Of a stretch of 64,000 nt of DNA, positions 1-7,574 are shown piece after piece; positions within the stretch are counted from its first letter, which is position 1, and each line of letters begins with the position of its first letter. The notes beneath the pieces are model-generated. The model had not been told where the DNA came from. It did not search any database and saw nothing but the letters and a program-made list of their open reading frames with translations. This DNA is from Zeimonas sp964538505 (GTDB lineage: Bacteria; Pseudomonadota; Gammaproteobacteria; Burkholderiales; Burkholderiaceae_E). The stretch is taken from NCBI GenBank assembly GCA_964538505.1, contig CAZIDY010000010.1:29576-93575 (forward strand). Reading direction: 5' to 3'. Made by a program: the position numbers and the translations under genes.

Positions 1-482
1 AACGGCCGGTCGGCAAGCCGCGTGTCGAGCGTGACGAAGAACTGTCGAACCCGCTTCGCACCACGCTCGGCCAGTTCCGGAATCTGCGGATAGTCGACGG
101 GACCGGGCAGCGCGCGGTTGACCATTGCGGGAGAGCTGTTGCGCAAGGCCTCGGCCACCGCGATCAGCCCTTCGAATTCGCAGCGCCAGTTCCAGCTGGC
201 GATCTCGGCCTTTTCCTCGGGCGTGACGCCGCCGAGTGCCGGCTCCGGATAGCGCGCCTCGAGCCAGGCGGCAATCGCCGCGTTGTCGATCAGCACCGCG
301 CCTTCTTCCGTGCGCAGTGCCGGAACGGTGCACTGCGGATTGATCGCCCGGTAAGCGTCGCCGAGCTGCTCGCCGGCGCGCAGGTCGATCTGCACAGTTT
401 CGTGCGGCACGCCTTTCTCGGCGAGCAGGATCCGTGCGCGACGCGGGCTGGGGGCGGTGCTGCAGTCGTAGAACGTGATCAT
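1..482 (-). CDS. glutathione S-transferase family protein (partial, runs off the window edge)
   Basis: The minus-strand reading frame starts at an ATG at 482 and is still open at base 1, so the C-terminus is missing. The N-terminus MITFYDCSTAPSPRRARILL, then NPQCTVPAL and a DNAAIAAWLEARYP segment, fit the thioredoxin-like domain of GSTs, where the NP..TVPAL loop carries the cis-proline that contacts glutathione. A helical C-terminal domain begins near residue 85. The start overlaps the stop of the upstream YghU-like gene by four bases (ATGA), so the two glutathione-linked genes are probably cotranslated. The substrate cannot be told from sequence. Confidence 0.85.
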   Translation of the reverse strand, partial: MITFYDCSTAPSPRRARILLAEKGVPHETVQIDLRAGEQLGDAYRAINPQCTVPALRTEEGAVLIDNAAIAAWLEARYPEPALGGVTPEEKAEIASWNWRCEFEGLIAVAEALRNSSPAMVNRALPGPVDYPQIPELAERGAKRVRQFFVTLDTRLADRP

Positions 483-1321
483 CGATTGTCGAAGTCGCTC
501 GCGTCGTGACGTTCGCGCAGCACGCGCTCGCCCGCGGTCCGGTTGACGATACGTCCGCGCTGCACCGCGGGTCGCTGGGCAATCTCGTCGGCCCAGCGCA
601 TCACGTTCGTGTACTCGTGCACCTGCAGGAATTCGCCGGCGTCGTAGAGCTTGCCTTTCGCCAGCGCTCCATACCAGGGCCAGACGGCGATGTCGGCGAC
701 GCTGTAGTCCGGGCCGGCGAGGTAGCGGCTCTCGGCGAGCCGGCGGTCGAGCACGTCCATCTGGCGCTTCGTTTCCATTGCGTAGCGGTCGATGGCGTAT
801 TCGATCTTGAAAGGCGCGTAGGCGTAGAAGTGGCCGAACCCGCCGCCGAGAAAGGGGGCACTGCCCATCTGCCAGAACAGCCACGAGAGCGTCTCGGCGC
901 GCGCCGCGCGCGTCTCGGGCAGGAAGGCACCGAACTTCTCGGCGAGATAGACAAGGATCGCGCCGGATTCGAAGACGCGAACGGGTTCGGGTTCGCTGCG
1001 ATCGACCAGCGCCGGGATCTTGGAATTCGGATTGATCGCGACGAAACCGCTGCCGAACTGATCGCCTTCGCTGATCTGGATGAGCCAGGCGTCGTACTCG
1101 GCGCCACGATGGCCGGCCTCGAGGAGTTCCTCGAGCATCACCGTGACCTTGATGCCGTTGGGCGTGCCCTGTGAGTAGAGCTGCAGCGGATGTCGGCCGA
1201 CGGGAAGTTCGCGTTCGTGCGTGGCGCCGGCGGCCGGGCGGTTGATGTTGGCGAAGCGGCCTCCGCTTTGCTTGTCGGGGGACCAGATCTTTGGAGGGAT
1301 GTAGTTCGGCGGTTCGTTCAT
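479..1321 (-). CDS. yghU: YghU-type glutathione-dependent disulfide-bond oxidoreductase
   Basis: The 280-residue protein carries the YghU signature along its length: GGRFANINRP near the N-terminus, LPVGRHPLQLYSQGTPNGIK, EYDAWLIQI, NPNSKIPAL and RVFESGAILVYLAEKFG in the thioredoxin-like domain, then WLFWQMGSAPFLGGGFGHFY, and GRIVNRT and ERHDASDF at the end. YghU enzymes bind two glutathiones and reduce disulfides or organic peroxides in the cytoplasm. The start was placed at the ATG beginning MNEPP; an ATG four codons upstream (1333) is also possible, and neither has a clear ribosome site. It is the first gene of a two-gene unit with the partial GST downstream. Confidence 0.93.
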   Translation of the reverse strand: MNEPPNYIPPKIWSPDKQSGGRFANINRPAAGATHERELPVGRHPLQLYSQGTPNGIKVTVMLEELLEAGHRGAEYDAWLIQISEGDQFGSGFVAINPNSKIPALVDRSEPEPVRVFESGAILVYLAEKFGAFLPETRAARAETLSWLFWQMGSAPFLGGGFGHFYAYAPFKIEYAIDRYAMETKRQMDVLDRRLAESRYLAGPDYSVADIAVWPWYGALAKGKLYDAGEFLQVHEYTNVMRWADEIAQRPAVQRGRIVNRTAGERVLRERHDASDFDNR

Positions 1322-1468
1322 GAAGCCGATCATACGTGCGCGGGCATTGGCACTTCATCAGACCGGGCTGTCACTTCCTTTGACGATCGCCGACGCGACA
1401 CCTTGGGGCAGAATCTGGAATCGCTGGCAAACGTCCCGCCACCAGCGGCAGAATCAGCGCACGGGAGA

Positions 1469-2467
1469 TTACTGCACGCGAAAAATCGTCGCGAGGTCGG
1501 GCGCGTCGATCGCCTGATCGAACCACTGGCCGATACGCGCAGGATCGGCCGCCGCGATGCGTTGCCGGATCTCGACTGAAACCTCGCCGAAGCGACGTTC
1601 GAGGAGACGCAGCAAAGCCGTCCTCTCGGCTTCGAGTCGCCCATGCTGCAGCCCTTCCTCGCGCCCTTCCTGCAGCCCTTTCCGATGCGCCTTGCGCTCG
1701 GCGGCTCTCGCCTTGCGTTCGAGCTCGGCCAGGATATTGTCGGGAAACATGCTCTGGACCTCCGCCAGATCGTCCGTCTCGGGAATGTTAGCTTCGGGCA
1801 TCCGGTGCCGCAATCGACGGTTCAGCCAGATCGCGAAGCCACGCCGCAGGCGCCGGTGCTCCTCGCCCGAGAGCCACTCGAGCAGGTGCGCGATCACCGT
1901 GCGGAAGTCCGCTGATGTGCGCGCCGCCTCCAGCCGGAACAGCGCGCCGGCCAGGTTGCGCAGCGGCAGCTCCGCCATGGCCAGGCGCCGCTCGTCGATC
2001 AACAGGTAGCGCGCCTGCGTCCGGTACGGCGCGAGCCCCGGCGGCGACGCGAGCAGGAGCGCATCGAGTTCGAGCGACGAGCGCCACGGCGCCTGCCCGT
2101 TGTAGAGCACGATCGGCAGCACCGCGGGCAGTCGGCCCCCGGGGCCGATCTCCCTGCGGGCAACGAGATCCTGGTACAGCAGCCCGACATAGACGTGGAT
2201 GCGCAGCGCCATCCACGGATCGGAGGACGACTGGAACTCGAGCAGCAGATAGACGTAGAACCACTCGCCGCGCAGGCGGATCTTCCAGACCATGTCGTCG
2301 TGGCGAGCGCGCAGATCGTCGCCGACGTAGCTGGCGTTGACCCGGCAAAGGCTCGTGAAGTCGGCCGACTTCACCCATTCGTGGCCGACGAAGCCGAGCA
2401 GCAGGTCGCGCATCATCTCGGGCGCGGTGAACAGCCGCTTGTAGCCGGCGTCGTGATCGTGGGGCAT
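1469..2467 (-). CDS. Rpn family recombination-promoting nuclease / putative transposase
   Basis: This 332-residue protein begins MPHDHDAGYKRLF, followed by LLLGFVGHEW and a PD-(D/E)XK-like core in which DDMVWKI precedes YLLLEFQSSSDPWMALR; the E-x-Q strand carries the acidic and Gln residues of this nuclease fold. A VLPIVLYNG segment follows, typical of the Rpn/YhgA family. The C-terminal third is a charged coiled coil rich in Arg, Lys and Glu. Rpn proteins are DNA endonucleases that promote RecA-independent recombination; some pair with small inhibitors encoded within the same gene. The start is the ATG at 2467; a longer frame to 2581 lacks family similarity. It is often a lone mobile gene, as here. 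Confidence 0.85.
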   Translation of the reverse strand: MPHDHDAGYKRLFTAPEMMRDLLLGFVGHEWVKSADFTSLCRVNASYVGDDLRARHDDMVWKIRLRGEWFYVYLLLEFQSSSDPWMALRIHVYVGLLYQDLVARREIGPGGRLPAVLPIVLYNGQAPWRSSLELDALLLASPPGLAPYRTQARYLLIDERRLAMAELPLRNLAGALFRLEAARTSADFRTVIAHLLEWLSGEEHRRLRRGFAIWLNRRLRHRMPEANIPETDDLAEVQSMFPDNILAELERKARAAERKAHRKGLQEGREEGLQHGRLEAERTALLRLLERRFGEVSVEIRQRIAAADPARIGQWFDQAIDAPDLATIFRVQ

Positions 2468-2543
2468 CAACGCACGGTAGCGCGCAGCGGCGCGACGCGG
2501 TATCGGCCTCGTGCATCGGCCGTTCGTACCGATCAGTCGAACG

Positions 2544-3014
2544 CTACGCGATCCACTTCGACATCGCCGTGAACGCTCCAAGCGCGACGACGACGATTCC
2601 GCCCAGGCGAATCGTCAGCCGCGGTTCGATCTGGCGCATTTCCGCGCGCATCGACTCGAACCCCAGGTCGATGTCCGAACGCATCTCCTGCAGGTCAGCC
2701 TTGACTTCGCTGCGAAACGATCGCTGATTCGACTCGGCGTCACTCCGAAACAACTGCAATTCGGATCGAACTTCGCCACGGAAGTCCTGCATCTCGAAGC
2801 GAAAACCCGCGCGAAGCTCGTCGACCGCATCGCGAAGGTCGCGCTTCGTCGCGAATTCCGAGAGCGTCTCCTGCAGCGCCTGCGATACCGCCTTCGCCTG
2901 CACTTCGGGCAGGCCACCTTCACGCAGCGTCTCGGACAGCTTCAGCGTGTCGAAGTTCGCGCCCGACAAGGGAAACCCCTGCGATTCCGTTCCCAGGGAA
3001 TTGTATCGCCCCAT
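2544..3014 (-). CDS. DUF1640 coiled-coil membrane-anchored protein, copy 1
   Basis: The protein has 156 residues. The segment FDTLKLSETLREGGLPEVQA followed by KAVSQALQET matches the start of DUF1640, a family related in fold to mitochondrial CCDC90/MCUR1. Residues about 50-130 are a long heptad-rich coiled coil (repeated F/RSEV, LQEMRSD, GFESMRAEM). A C-terminal hydrophobic stretch, LTIRLGGIVVVALGAFTAM, is a probable single membrane anchor. The bacterial function is not established. It is the most divergent of three DUF1640 genes in this window and is preceded upstream by the intron relic. Confidence 0.8.
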   Translation of the reverse strand: MGRYNSLGTESQGFPLSGANFDTLKLSETLREGGLPEVQAKAVSQALQETLSEFATKRDLRDAVDELRAGFRFEMQDFRGEVRSELQLFRSDAESNQRSFRSEVKADLQEMRSDIDLGFESMRAEMRQIEPRLTIRLGGIVVVALGAFTAMSKWIA

Positions 3015-3096
3015 GTCGGTCGCGGCATCGACTGCGAGGCTCAGCCGAACGTTATTGCCGCGCGCGGAACGTGCTCAGATGAGCGGAGCCACCTCT

Positions 3097-3838
3097 CCTC
3101 TCCAGATCCACATCGACCACGGTCCGGTAGCCGTCCTGCACGTACTGCCGTGCACGGAGCACTGCGTCATGCGCACGGCGTCCCGGCGGAAGCCGTAGCT
3201 GTGATCGGAGAAGATCGGATCGATCGACAGGCCATCCACCCCGGCACCGCCGCGATTGGCTTTGACGCGTTCCCACGCCACCACCAGATTCGCTCTCGCG
3301 AGCGCCTGCGTAAGCAGGCTGCCCCGCCCCGAGCCTTCGGCTCCGTCCCGCGCCATCGGTGCTTCGTCGCGCATCGCTTGCGCTCGGGCTTCACCTCACG
3401 CTGCACGCTGCGCCCCGGTTGCCCGGGCTTCTGACGCCTTGCACTTCCAAGCGACACGGTCGTTCGGCTCTTCCACTCGTTCGGCCCTTCGCCCCATACC
3501 GGCGGCTATTACGACCTCTGCTGACTTCTCGCTCCGGGTCATCCCCGTCGGCCTTTCAGCCGCAAGGCGAGATCTCCCCAGGTAAGAACGCACTCCTTCG
3601 CTGCACAGCCGCCGGATCTACGCCGTCTCGCCTTGATCACGAGAGCTTCGCGGTTTCTGGCCCGCTCGCCCTGCTCAGCAACGCGTTGTATCCGGTTCTT
3701 GTCCATCGGCTCGCAGCTTATGGTCCGCGCTTCCTTCCCACGCTCGGTCGCCCTCACGCAGTTGCGCTTCGCTTCGTTCGCTGTGATCAACTTACGACGG
3801 GACTTGCACCCGCAGGAATGCGCCCGTGCCGGGTGCAC
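3097..3838 (-). mobile_element. degenerate group II intron with reverse-transcriptase fragment
   Basis: Reading the minus strand from 3838, a GTGCACC 5' end leads into a GGGTGCAAGTCCCGTCG element and later GAGAAGTCAGCAGAGGTCGT, both typical of the 5' RNA half of bacterial group II introns. From about 3320 an intron-encoded protein begins (SLLTQALARANLVVAWERVK, then ANRGGAGVDGLSI) but jumps straight to DPIFSDHSYGFR, so roughly a hundred residues of RT motifs 1-2 are deleted. A frameshift at 3186 is needed to continue into PGRRAHDAVLRARQYVQDGY and VVDVDLE, where it stops. The catalytic YADD motif, maturase domain and intron domains V/VI are absent. It is a dead relic. Confidence 0.85.
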
Positions 3839-3847
3839 CACGACAAA

Positions 3848-3868
3848 GGGCGCGGCAGAGCCGCGCCC
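3848..3868 (-). terminator. GC-rich hairpin downstream of pilA
   Basis: A perfect 9-bp inverted repeat, GGGCGCGGC / GCCGCGCCC with a 3-base loop, lies 43 bases past the pilA stop codon and is followed on the minus strand by TTTGT. It probably ends pilA transcription. The intron relic starts nine bases further on. Confidence 0.65.
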
Positions 3869-3911
3869 GAAGGAGCTAGACGTTAGCTACCGCCCGCCCG
3901 CTGATCTCAAG

Positions 3912-4382
3912 TTATGCGCGACACTGGGCCGGACGATACTTCGCCGCCAACGATCCCGTAGTGCAAGCCCACTCAATTGAACCGCCGCTCGGAATCGTCG
4001 AAGCAGTCCCTGTACCAGCCAGAGCAGCACCACCAGAGGTCGGCACAAGAATAATGGTGTCGGTACCACCGCCAATCGACCCATCAAAGGTAATGGTAAT
4101 CGCCCCAGTAGCTGTGGCGACAGCAATCGAAGCAACGTTGCCGGTCGCAGAAGGGGCCGTATAGCCGGAAGCAAACGGTTTGCCGTTCGCTGCGTTCTCA
4201 GCGACCGCAACTTTCGCCGCCGCGGCAAGGGCAAGGCCTTCACTGACCTTAGCGCGCACGGTGTAGTCCTGATACGCCGGCAGCGCCACCGCCGCCAGAA
4301 TCCCGATAATTGCCACGACGATCATCAACTCGATCAGCGTGAAGCCCTTCTGCACCTGCTTGCGAACCTGAGTCATCTTCAT
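3912..4382 (-). CDS. pilA: type IV major pilin (PilA-like prepilin)
   Basis: A 156-residue prepilin. The leader MKMTQVRKQVQKG ends in the prepilin peptidase site G|F, followed by FTLIELMIVVAIIGILAAVA with the conserved Glu at mature position 5 and the hydrophobic assembly helix. AYQDYTVRAKVSEGLALA is the usual alpha-1 continuation. Two C-terminal cysteines (in WACTTGS and PAQCRA) would form the D-region disulfide loop of type IVa pilins. The start at 4382 has GAGGAG 7-12 bases upstream; an in-frame ATG at 4376 is less well placed. The gene has its own terminator and a candidate sigma-54 promoter. The mature protein polymerises into pili for twitching, adhesion and DNA uptake. Confidence 0.95.
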   Translation of the reverse strand: MKMTQVRKQVQKGFTLIELMIVVAIIGILAAVALPAYQDYTVRAKVSEGLALAAAAKVAVAENAANGKPFASGYTAPSATGNVASIAVATATGAITITFDGSIGGGTDTIILVPTSGGAALAGTGTASTIPSGGSIEWACTTGSLAAKYRPAQCRA

Positions 4383-4439
4383 CTCGAACTCCTCGATGGG
4401 TGATTGAGTCGGCCGAGGTCGTCGGCTCGTACCCAATGA

Positions 4440-4455
4440 CGCAGGCACCATGCCA
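4440..4455 (-). promoter_or_regulatory. candidate sigma-54 promoter of pilA
   Basis: On the minus strand the motif TGGCATGGTGCCTGCG has GG and GC separated by exactly ten bases, matching the -24/-12 spacing of RpoN promoters, although the -12 element is CTGC rather than TTGC. It sits about 57 bases upstream of the pilA start. Many type IV pilin genes use RpoN with PilR. No PilSR genes lie in this window. Confidence 0.45.
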
Positions 4456-4743
4456 TTGGGGATCGTCGGCCGATTAGCGGCGATGAACGGCTGCACCGGG
4501 AAGACGAGCGTGAAGTAGTTCACATCCGTCGAAAACATCGCGAAGCGTAAGGCCCTTCGCCGTGCCCTGCTTGGTAATTCATCCGGAACCGACTGACGCT
4601 GCGCGTCACCAGCAGTGACACTCTTCATCACCCAGCCGGCGATCATCCCAGCCCCATAAGCGCACCGCCAGAGGTTCCTTTGCCCGCCGGCGCGCCGGAT
4701 CGCGCGAGCATGCGATACGGATACCGACCGCCGGGAGGAAACG

Positions 4744-5460
4744 ATGCCGATCCTGAACGTCCCACTGCTTCGCAAGGAAGCGATCGCGCGCGAAACGATG
4801 GCCTTCTATTTCGAGAAGCCGAAGGATTTCGAGTTTCGCGCCGGGCAGTTTGGCGACCTCACGCTGATCGATCCGCCTGAAACCGACGCCGAGGGCAACG
4901 TCCGCGGCTTCTCGTTCATCACCGCGCCGTACGAATCCGAAATCGGCGTCGCCACGCGGCTGCGCGACACGGCGTACAAGCGCGTCCTGCGCAACCTTGC
5001 ACCCGGCAGCGAAGTGAAGCTCGACGCTCCGTACGGCGACTTCACGCTGCATCGCAAGGAGAGCCGTCCGGCGGTGTTCGTCATCGGCGGCATCGGCGTG
5101 ACGCCGGTGCGCAGCATGATTGCGCAGGCCACGCACGATCACACCGGGCACCACATAACGCTGCTGCACGCGAACCGCACGAGCGACGACGCGCCGTTCC
5201 AGGGCGATTTCCTGCGCTTCGCTGAACAAAACGCGAACTTCCGCTTCGTGCCCGTGCTCACCGCTTCGGTGCCGGCTGCGTGGAAGGGCGAGCGCGGTCG
5301 CATTGCCGCGGAGACGATCCGGCGCTGGGTGCCCGAGCTCGCCGAGCCGATCTGGTATCTGTCAGGCCCGGAAGGGATGGTGAAGGCGACGCGTCGCCTG
5401 CTCGTCGAGCTGGCGGTCGACGAAGACGACATCCGCACCGAGGAGTTTGCGGGGTATTGA
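4744..5460 (+). CDS. ferredoxin-NADP reductase-like FAD oxidoreductase
   Basis: The 238-residue protein has the two-domain FNR layout. The N-terminal FAD barrel contains FEFRAGQFGDL and RGFSFITAPYE (an R-x-(Y/F)-(S/T) flavin-binding type motif). The NAD(P) domain starts with FVIGGIGVTPVRSMI, contains ITLLHANRTSDDAPF and ends with YLSGPEGMV. The protein finishes EEFAGY, an aromatic C-terminus common in this family. No ferredoxin domain is present, so a separate electron carrier is expected. GGGAGG lies just ahead of the ATG. It is transcribed divergently from pilA. Confidence 0.88.
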   Translation: MPILNVPLLRKEAIARETMAFYFEKPKDFEFRAGQFGDLTLIDPPETDAEGNVRGFSFITAPYESEIGVATRLRDTAYKRVLRNLAPGSEVKLDAPYGDFTLHRKESRPAVFVIGGIGVTPVRSMIAQATHDHTGHHITLLHANRTSDDAPFQGDFLRFAEQNANFRFVPVLTASVPAAWKGERGRIAAETIRRWVPELAEPIWYLSGPEGMVKATRRLLVELAVDEDDIRTEEFAGY

Positions 5461-5577
5461 GGGGTCCTGCTGCGCTGCTCCCGTCGCCGCCGCGCCGCCT
5501 CGCACACCCGCTCGGGCTGATGGAGCGATATTCGCTCTGTAAAACGAGCATTTCCGTTCGCAGAATCGGCTCCACGA

Positions 5578-5964
5578 ATGGGATCGCTCGGAATACGAGC
5601 GGCAGCGCCCGACGATAAGATTGGCAAAGCAGGCAGCAACCAGACCAGCGACGAACCGATCTGTCACAGAACGCCAGCCCCTGCACATGAGCAGCGCTTC
5701 GACACCCTTCAGTTCGTCGAAACCCTTCAGGAAGCCGGAGTTCCGGAGATCCAGGCCAAGGCGATTTCGAAGGCCGTGCGCAACGCCTACGATACGGCCG
5801 AACCGGTCACGAAGACGGACCTGCGCGAAGCGGTATCAGAATTGCGGGCGGAGATCCGGGAGCTCGACTCCAGGATGGACAAGCTCGGGTTGCAGCTGAC
5901 CATCCGGCTCGGTGGGCTCGTTGTCATTGCGCTCGTACTTCAGTCGCTCTCCCCGCCGACTTAA
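5578..5964 (+). CDS. DUF1640 coiled-coil protein, copy 2
   Basis: A 128-residue frame with FDTLQFVETLQEAGVPEIQA, then KAISKAVRNAYDTAEPVTKT, the DUF1640 head. A shortened coiled coil (DLREAVSELRAEIRELDSRM) and a C-terminal hydrophobic anchor (LTIRLGGLVVIALVLQSL) follow. About 130 bases from ETLQEAGV onward are nearly identical to copy 3 at 7.2 kb, with only scattered changes. The residues before FDTLQF lack family similarity, so the true start within 5578-5700 is uncertain. Its end overlaps by four bases the stop-codon end of the convergent PIN toxin gene. Confidence 0.7.
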   Translation: MGSLGIRAAAPDDKIGKAGSNQTSDEPICHRTPAPAHEQRFDTLQFVETLQEAGVPEIQAKAISKAVRNAYDTAEPVTKTDLREAVSELRAEIRELDSRMDKLGLQLTIRLGGLVVIALVLQSLSPPT

Positions 5965-6383
5965 CCCACCCGAAACGGGTTCTGGACGAGAAGTTGCCCA
6001 CGCAGGCGATGACCGTGACTGAAATCCTCGGTGTAGAGGATCTCGCAGTGGCTACGCAATGCTGCTTCTGCAATGAGCGCATCGAACCAGGACAATCGCT
6101 CGACGACCGCCAGTTCATGCGCATCCAGCACCAGACCTGGATGGGTGACGACGACTTCGAAGCTCGCCAGAGCTTCGAGCGCGATGCGGACGTCTTTCGG
6201 CGAAAGGGCGGGAACGAGTTTCCGCGACAGTACCGCACGCAGCTCGATCATCACCTGCGTGCTGATGACGATGTCGTGCTCACTGGCCAGGTCGCGTAGC
6301 AAACGCGAAACAAGCGCGGTCTTGTCCGGTTGCCGACGATCCAGCCTGTACACCCAGAGATTCGTGTCGACGAAGACGCGCAT
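5961..6383 (-). CDS. PIN-domain toxin (VapC-like ribonuclease)
   Basis: The 140-residue protein begins MRVFVDTNLWVYRLD, with the first conserved acidic residue of PIN nucleases in VDTN. It continues with ISTQVMIELRAVLSRKL (the conserved Glu), LSWFDALIAEAAL (the Asp in W-F-D-A) and ILYTEDFSHG (the last acidic pair). All four metal-binding positions look present. A TTG at 6401 overlapping the antitoxin stop is an alternative start; the ATG at 6383 was chosen because family members begin M-x-V-F-V-D. It lies directly downstream of an RHH-type antitoxin and forms a VapBC-type pair that would cut RNA when the antitoxin is degraded. Confidence 0.88.
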   Translation of the reverse strand: MRVFVDTNLWVYRLDRRQPDKTALVSRLLRDLASEHDIVISTQVMIELRAVLSRKLVPALSPKDVRIALEALASFEVVVTHPGLVLDAHELAVVERLSWFDALIAEAALRSHCEILYTEDFSHGHRLRGQLLVQNPFRVG

Positions 6384-6397
6384 CGCGGCGCGAAATC

Positions 6398-6625
6398 TCA
6401 ACGTTCGTGCAGCGATTCGCGCGACCAGCTCTCTGAACTGCGCGAGGCGTTGCGCTTTGCGAGGGAATCGAGCGTGTCCAATGCCTCGTGCTGTCGAGTG
6501 CGGGCGTCGACGTAGCGGATCAGGAACTCCCGCACGAGCGCATTGACCGATGTCTGTTCGCGTACGGCCGCCTCCCGCGCTTTCTGCAGGAGGTTGTCAT
6601 CGATGCTCAGGGTCAGATTCGCCAT
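6398..6625 (-). CDS. ribbon-helix-helix antitoxin of the PIN pair
   Basis: A 75-residue protein starting MANLTLSIDDNLLQKAREAA, a classic ribbon-helix-helix DNA-binding start (beta strand LTLSID, then helix DNLLQKAREAAVREQ), followed by SVNALVREFLIRYVDAR. The Ser- and Arg-rich C-terminus probably wraps the toxin. It is the first gene of the pair, 14 bases ahead of the toxin ATG, the order expected when the antitoxin autoregulates the operon. Such proteins neutralise the PIN ribonuclease by blocking its active site. Confidence 0.82.
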   Translation of the reverse strand: MANLTLSIDDNLLQKAREAAVREQTSVNALVREFLIRYVDARTRQHEALDTLDSLAKRNASRSSESWSRESLHER

Positions 6626-6649
6626 CTTGGGCAGTGTAGCACGTAACCC

Positions 6650-6982
6650 GTGCTCCGACGGCGAAGGGCAGCGATCAGACAGCGCCGAGGCGCATGGACC
6701 GCTACGCCTGGAACGCTGGCTTCGCCCGCATCCAGTTCGTCCGAACGCCGGTTCCTGATGCACATCGTCGACGATACGGAGCCGGCGCTTTCGCACCGCC
6801 CTGAGAATCGCCGATTCACCGGGACGGTTGGCATCCGGCGCAACCTCGTCCAGCACGGTGCGCGTCGTCGTAACGCTCCCCAGCAACGCGTGCAGCCAGC
6901 CGAATCCATCGATGATCGCAAGCGCGATCAACGGACTCGCATCCGCCAGAACGAGCCCGCTGCGAGACACGCGTTCGCTCAA
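6650..6982 (-). pseudogene. DUF3368-type PIN toxin remnant (frameshifted)
   Basis: From a TTG at 6982 the minus strand reads SGLVLADASPLIALAIIDGF, VLDEVAPDANRPGES and LRIVDDV, matching the first half of DUF3368 PIN proteins (LxxDASPLIALxxI). The next conserved block, RSDELDAGEAS (family version D-x-GE-A-x-A), lies in another frame, so a frameshift near 6770 splits the gene. The expected downstream LLLIDE acidic motif is not recognisable. The TTG overlaps the stop of the remnant upstream (TTGA), the compact order of a TA pair. Confidence 0.65.
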
Positions 6983-7101
6983 CGCTCCCGCTCGAGCCAC
7001 GCTTCGAGGTCTTCGATGTCCTCACGCAACGTGACGGCATCACCGTGTTGTAGACGAAGCATCGTGATCCACTTGAAGAACAACTCCAGTGGGCTACCCT
7101 G
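6979..7101 (-). pseudogene. antitoxin C-terminal remnant upstream of the decayed PIN gene
   Basis: An open frame of 40 residues with no usual start codon at its head ends ...LRLQHGDAVTLREDIEDLEA and WLERER, an acidic amphipathic tail typical of small antitoxins. It directly precedes, and overlaps by four bases, the decayed PIN toxin. The 5' part is lost, and the third DUF1640 copy starts about 90 bases away on the other strand. The antitoxin assignment rests on position and composition only. Confidence 0.4.
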
Positions 7102-7189
7102 CTACCCGCTACCGCACGTTGCATTCTCGGCCGTTGAACGAATTCGACGGGGGGAAACGCAACATTCCGTCGCGGGACTTCCGCAGCGG

Positions 7190-7561
7190 ATGTCGCCGAG
7201 TTTTGATTTGGAGATGGCGCTGCACCATGCGCCCGAAGGCGTCGAAACCCTTCAGGAAGCCGGAGTTCCGGAGATCCAGGCCAAGGCGATCTCGAAGGCC
7301 GTGCGCAACGCCTACGACACGGCCGAACCGGTCACGAAGACGGACCTGCGCGAAGCGGTGTCGGAGTTGCGGGGAGAGACGCAGACATTGGGCGCCGATC
7401 TGCGATCCGAAATCCAGCGGCTCGACTCGAAGCTGGAAAGCCTCAACGCGAAATTCGACTCGAAGATCGACAAGCTCGGGCTGCAGTTGACTATCCGGCT
7501 CGGGGGGCTCGTCGTCGTTGCAGTCGGCACCCTGATGACGCTGTCGAAGTGGGGCTCCTGA
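7190..7561 (+). CDS. DUF1640 coiled-coil protein, copy 3
   Basis: A 123-residue protein. After MSPSFDLEMALHHAPEGV it reads ETLQEAGVPEIQAKAISKAV and NAYDTAEPVTKTDLREAVSE, almost base-for-base the same as copy 2. The coiled coil is longer here (GADLRSEIQRLDSKLESLNA, KFDSKIDKLG) and the protein ends in a hydrophobic anchor, LTIRLGGLVVVAVGTLMTL. The ATG at 7190 is the nearest in-frame start. The sharp similarity break at ETLQEAG suggests that a duplicated cassette was joined to a new N-terminus. Confidence 0.75.
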   Translation: MSPSFDLEMALHHAPEGVETLQEAGVPEIQAKAISKAVRNAYDTAEPVTKTDLREAVSELRGETQTLGADLRSEIQRLDSKLESLNAKFDSKIDKLGLQLTIRLGGLVVVAVGTLMTLSKWGS

Positions 7562-7574
7562 GAACGATCCCAGG

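Noticed and set aside
3912..4775. A 287-residue version of the pilin
   Set aside because: The upstream extension is non-coding leader; the prepilin signal and ribosome site fix the start at 4382.
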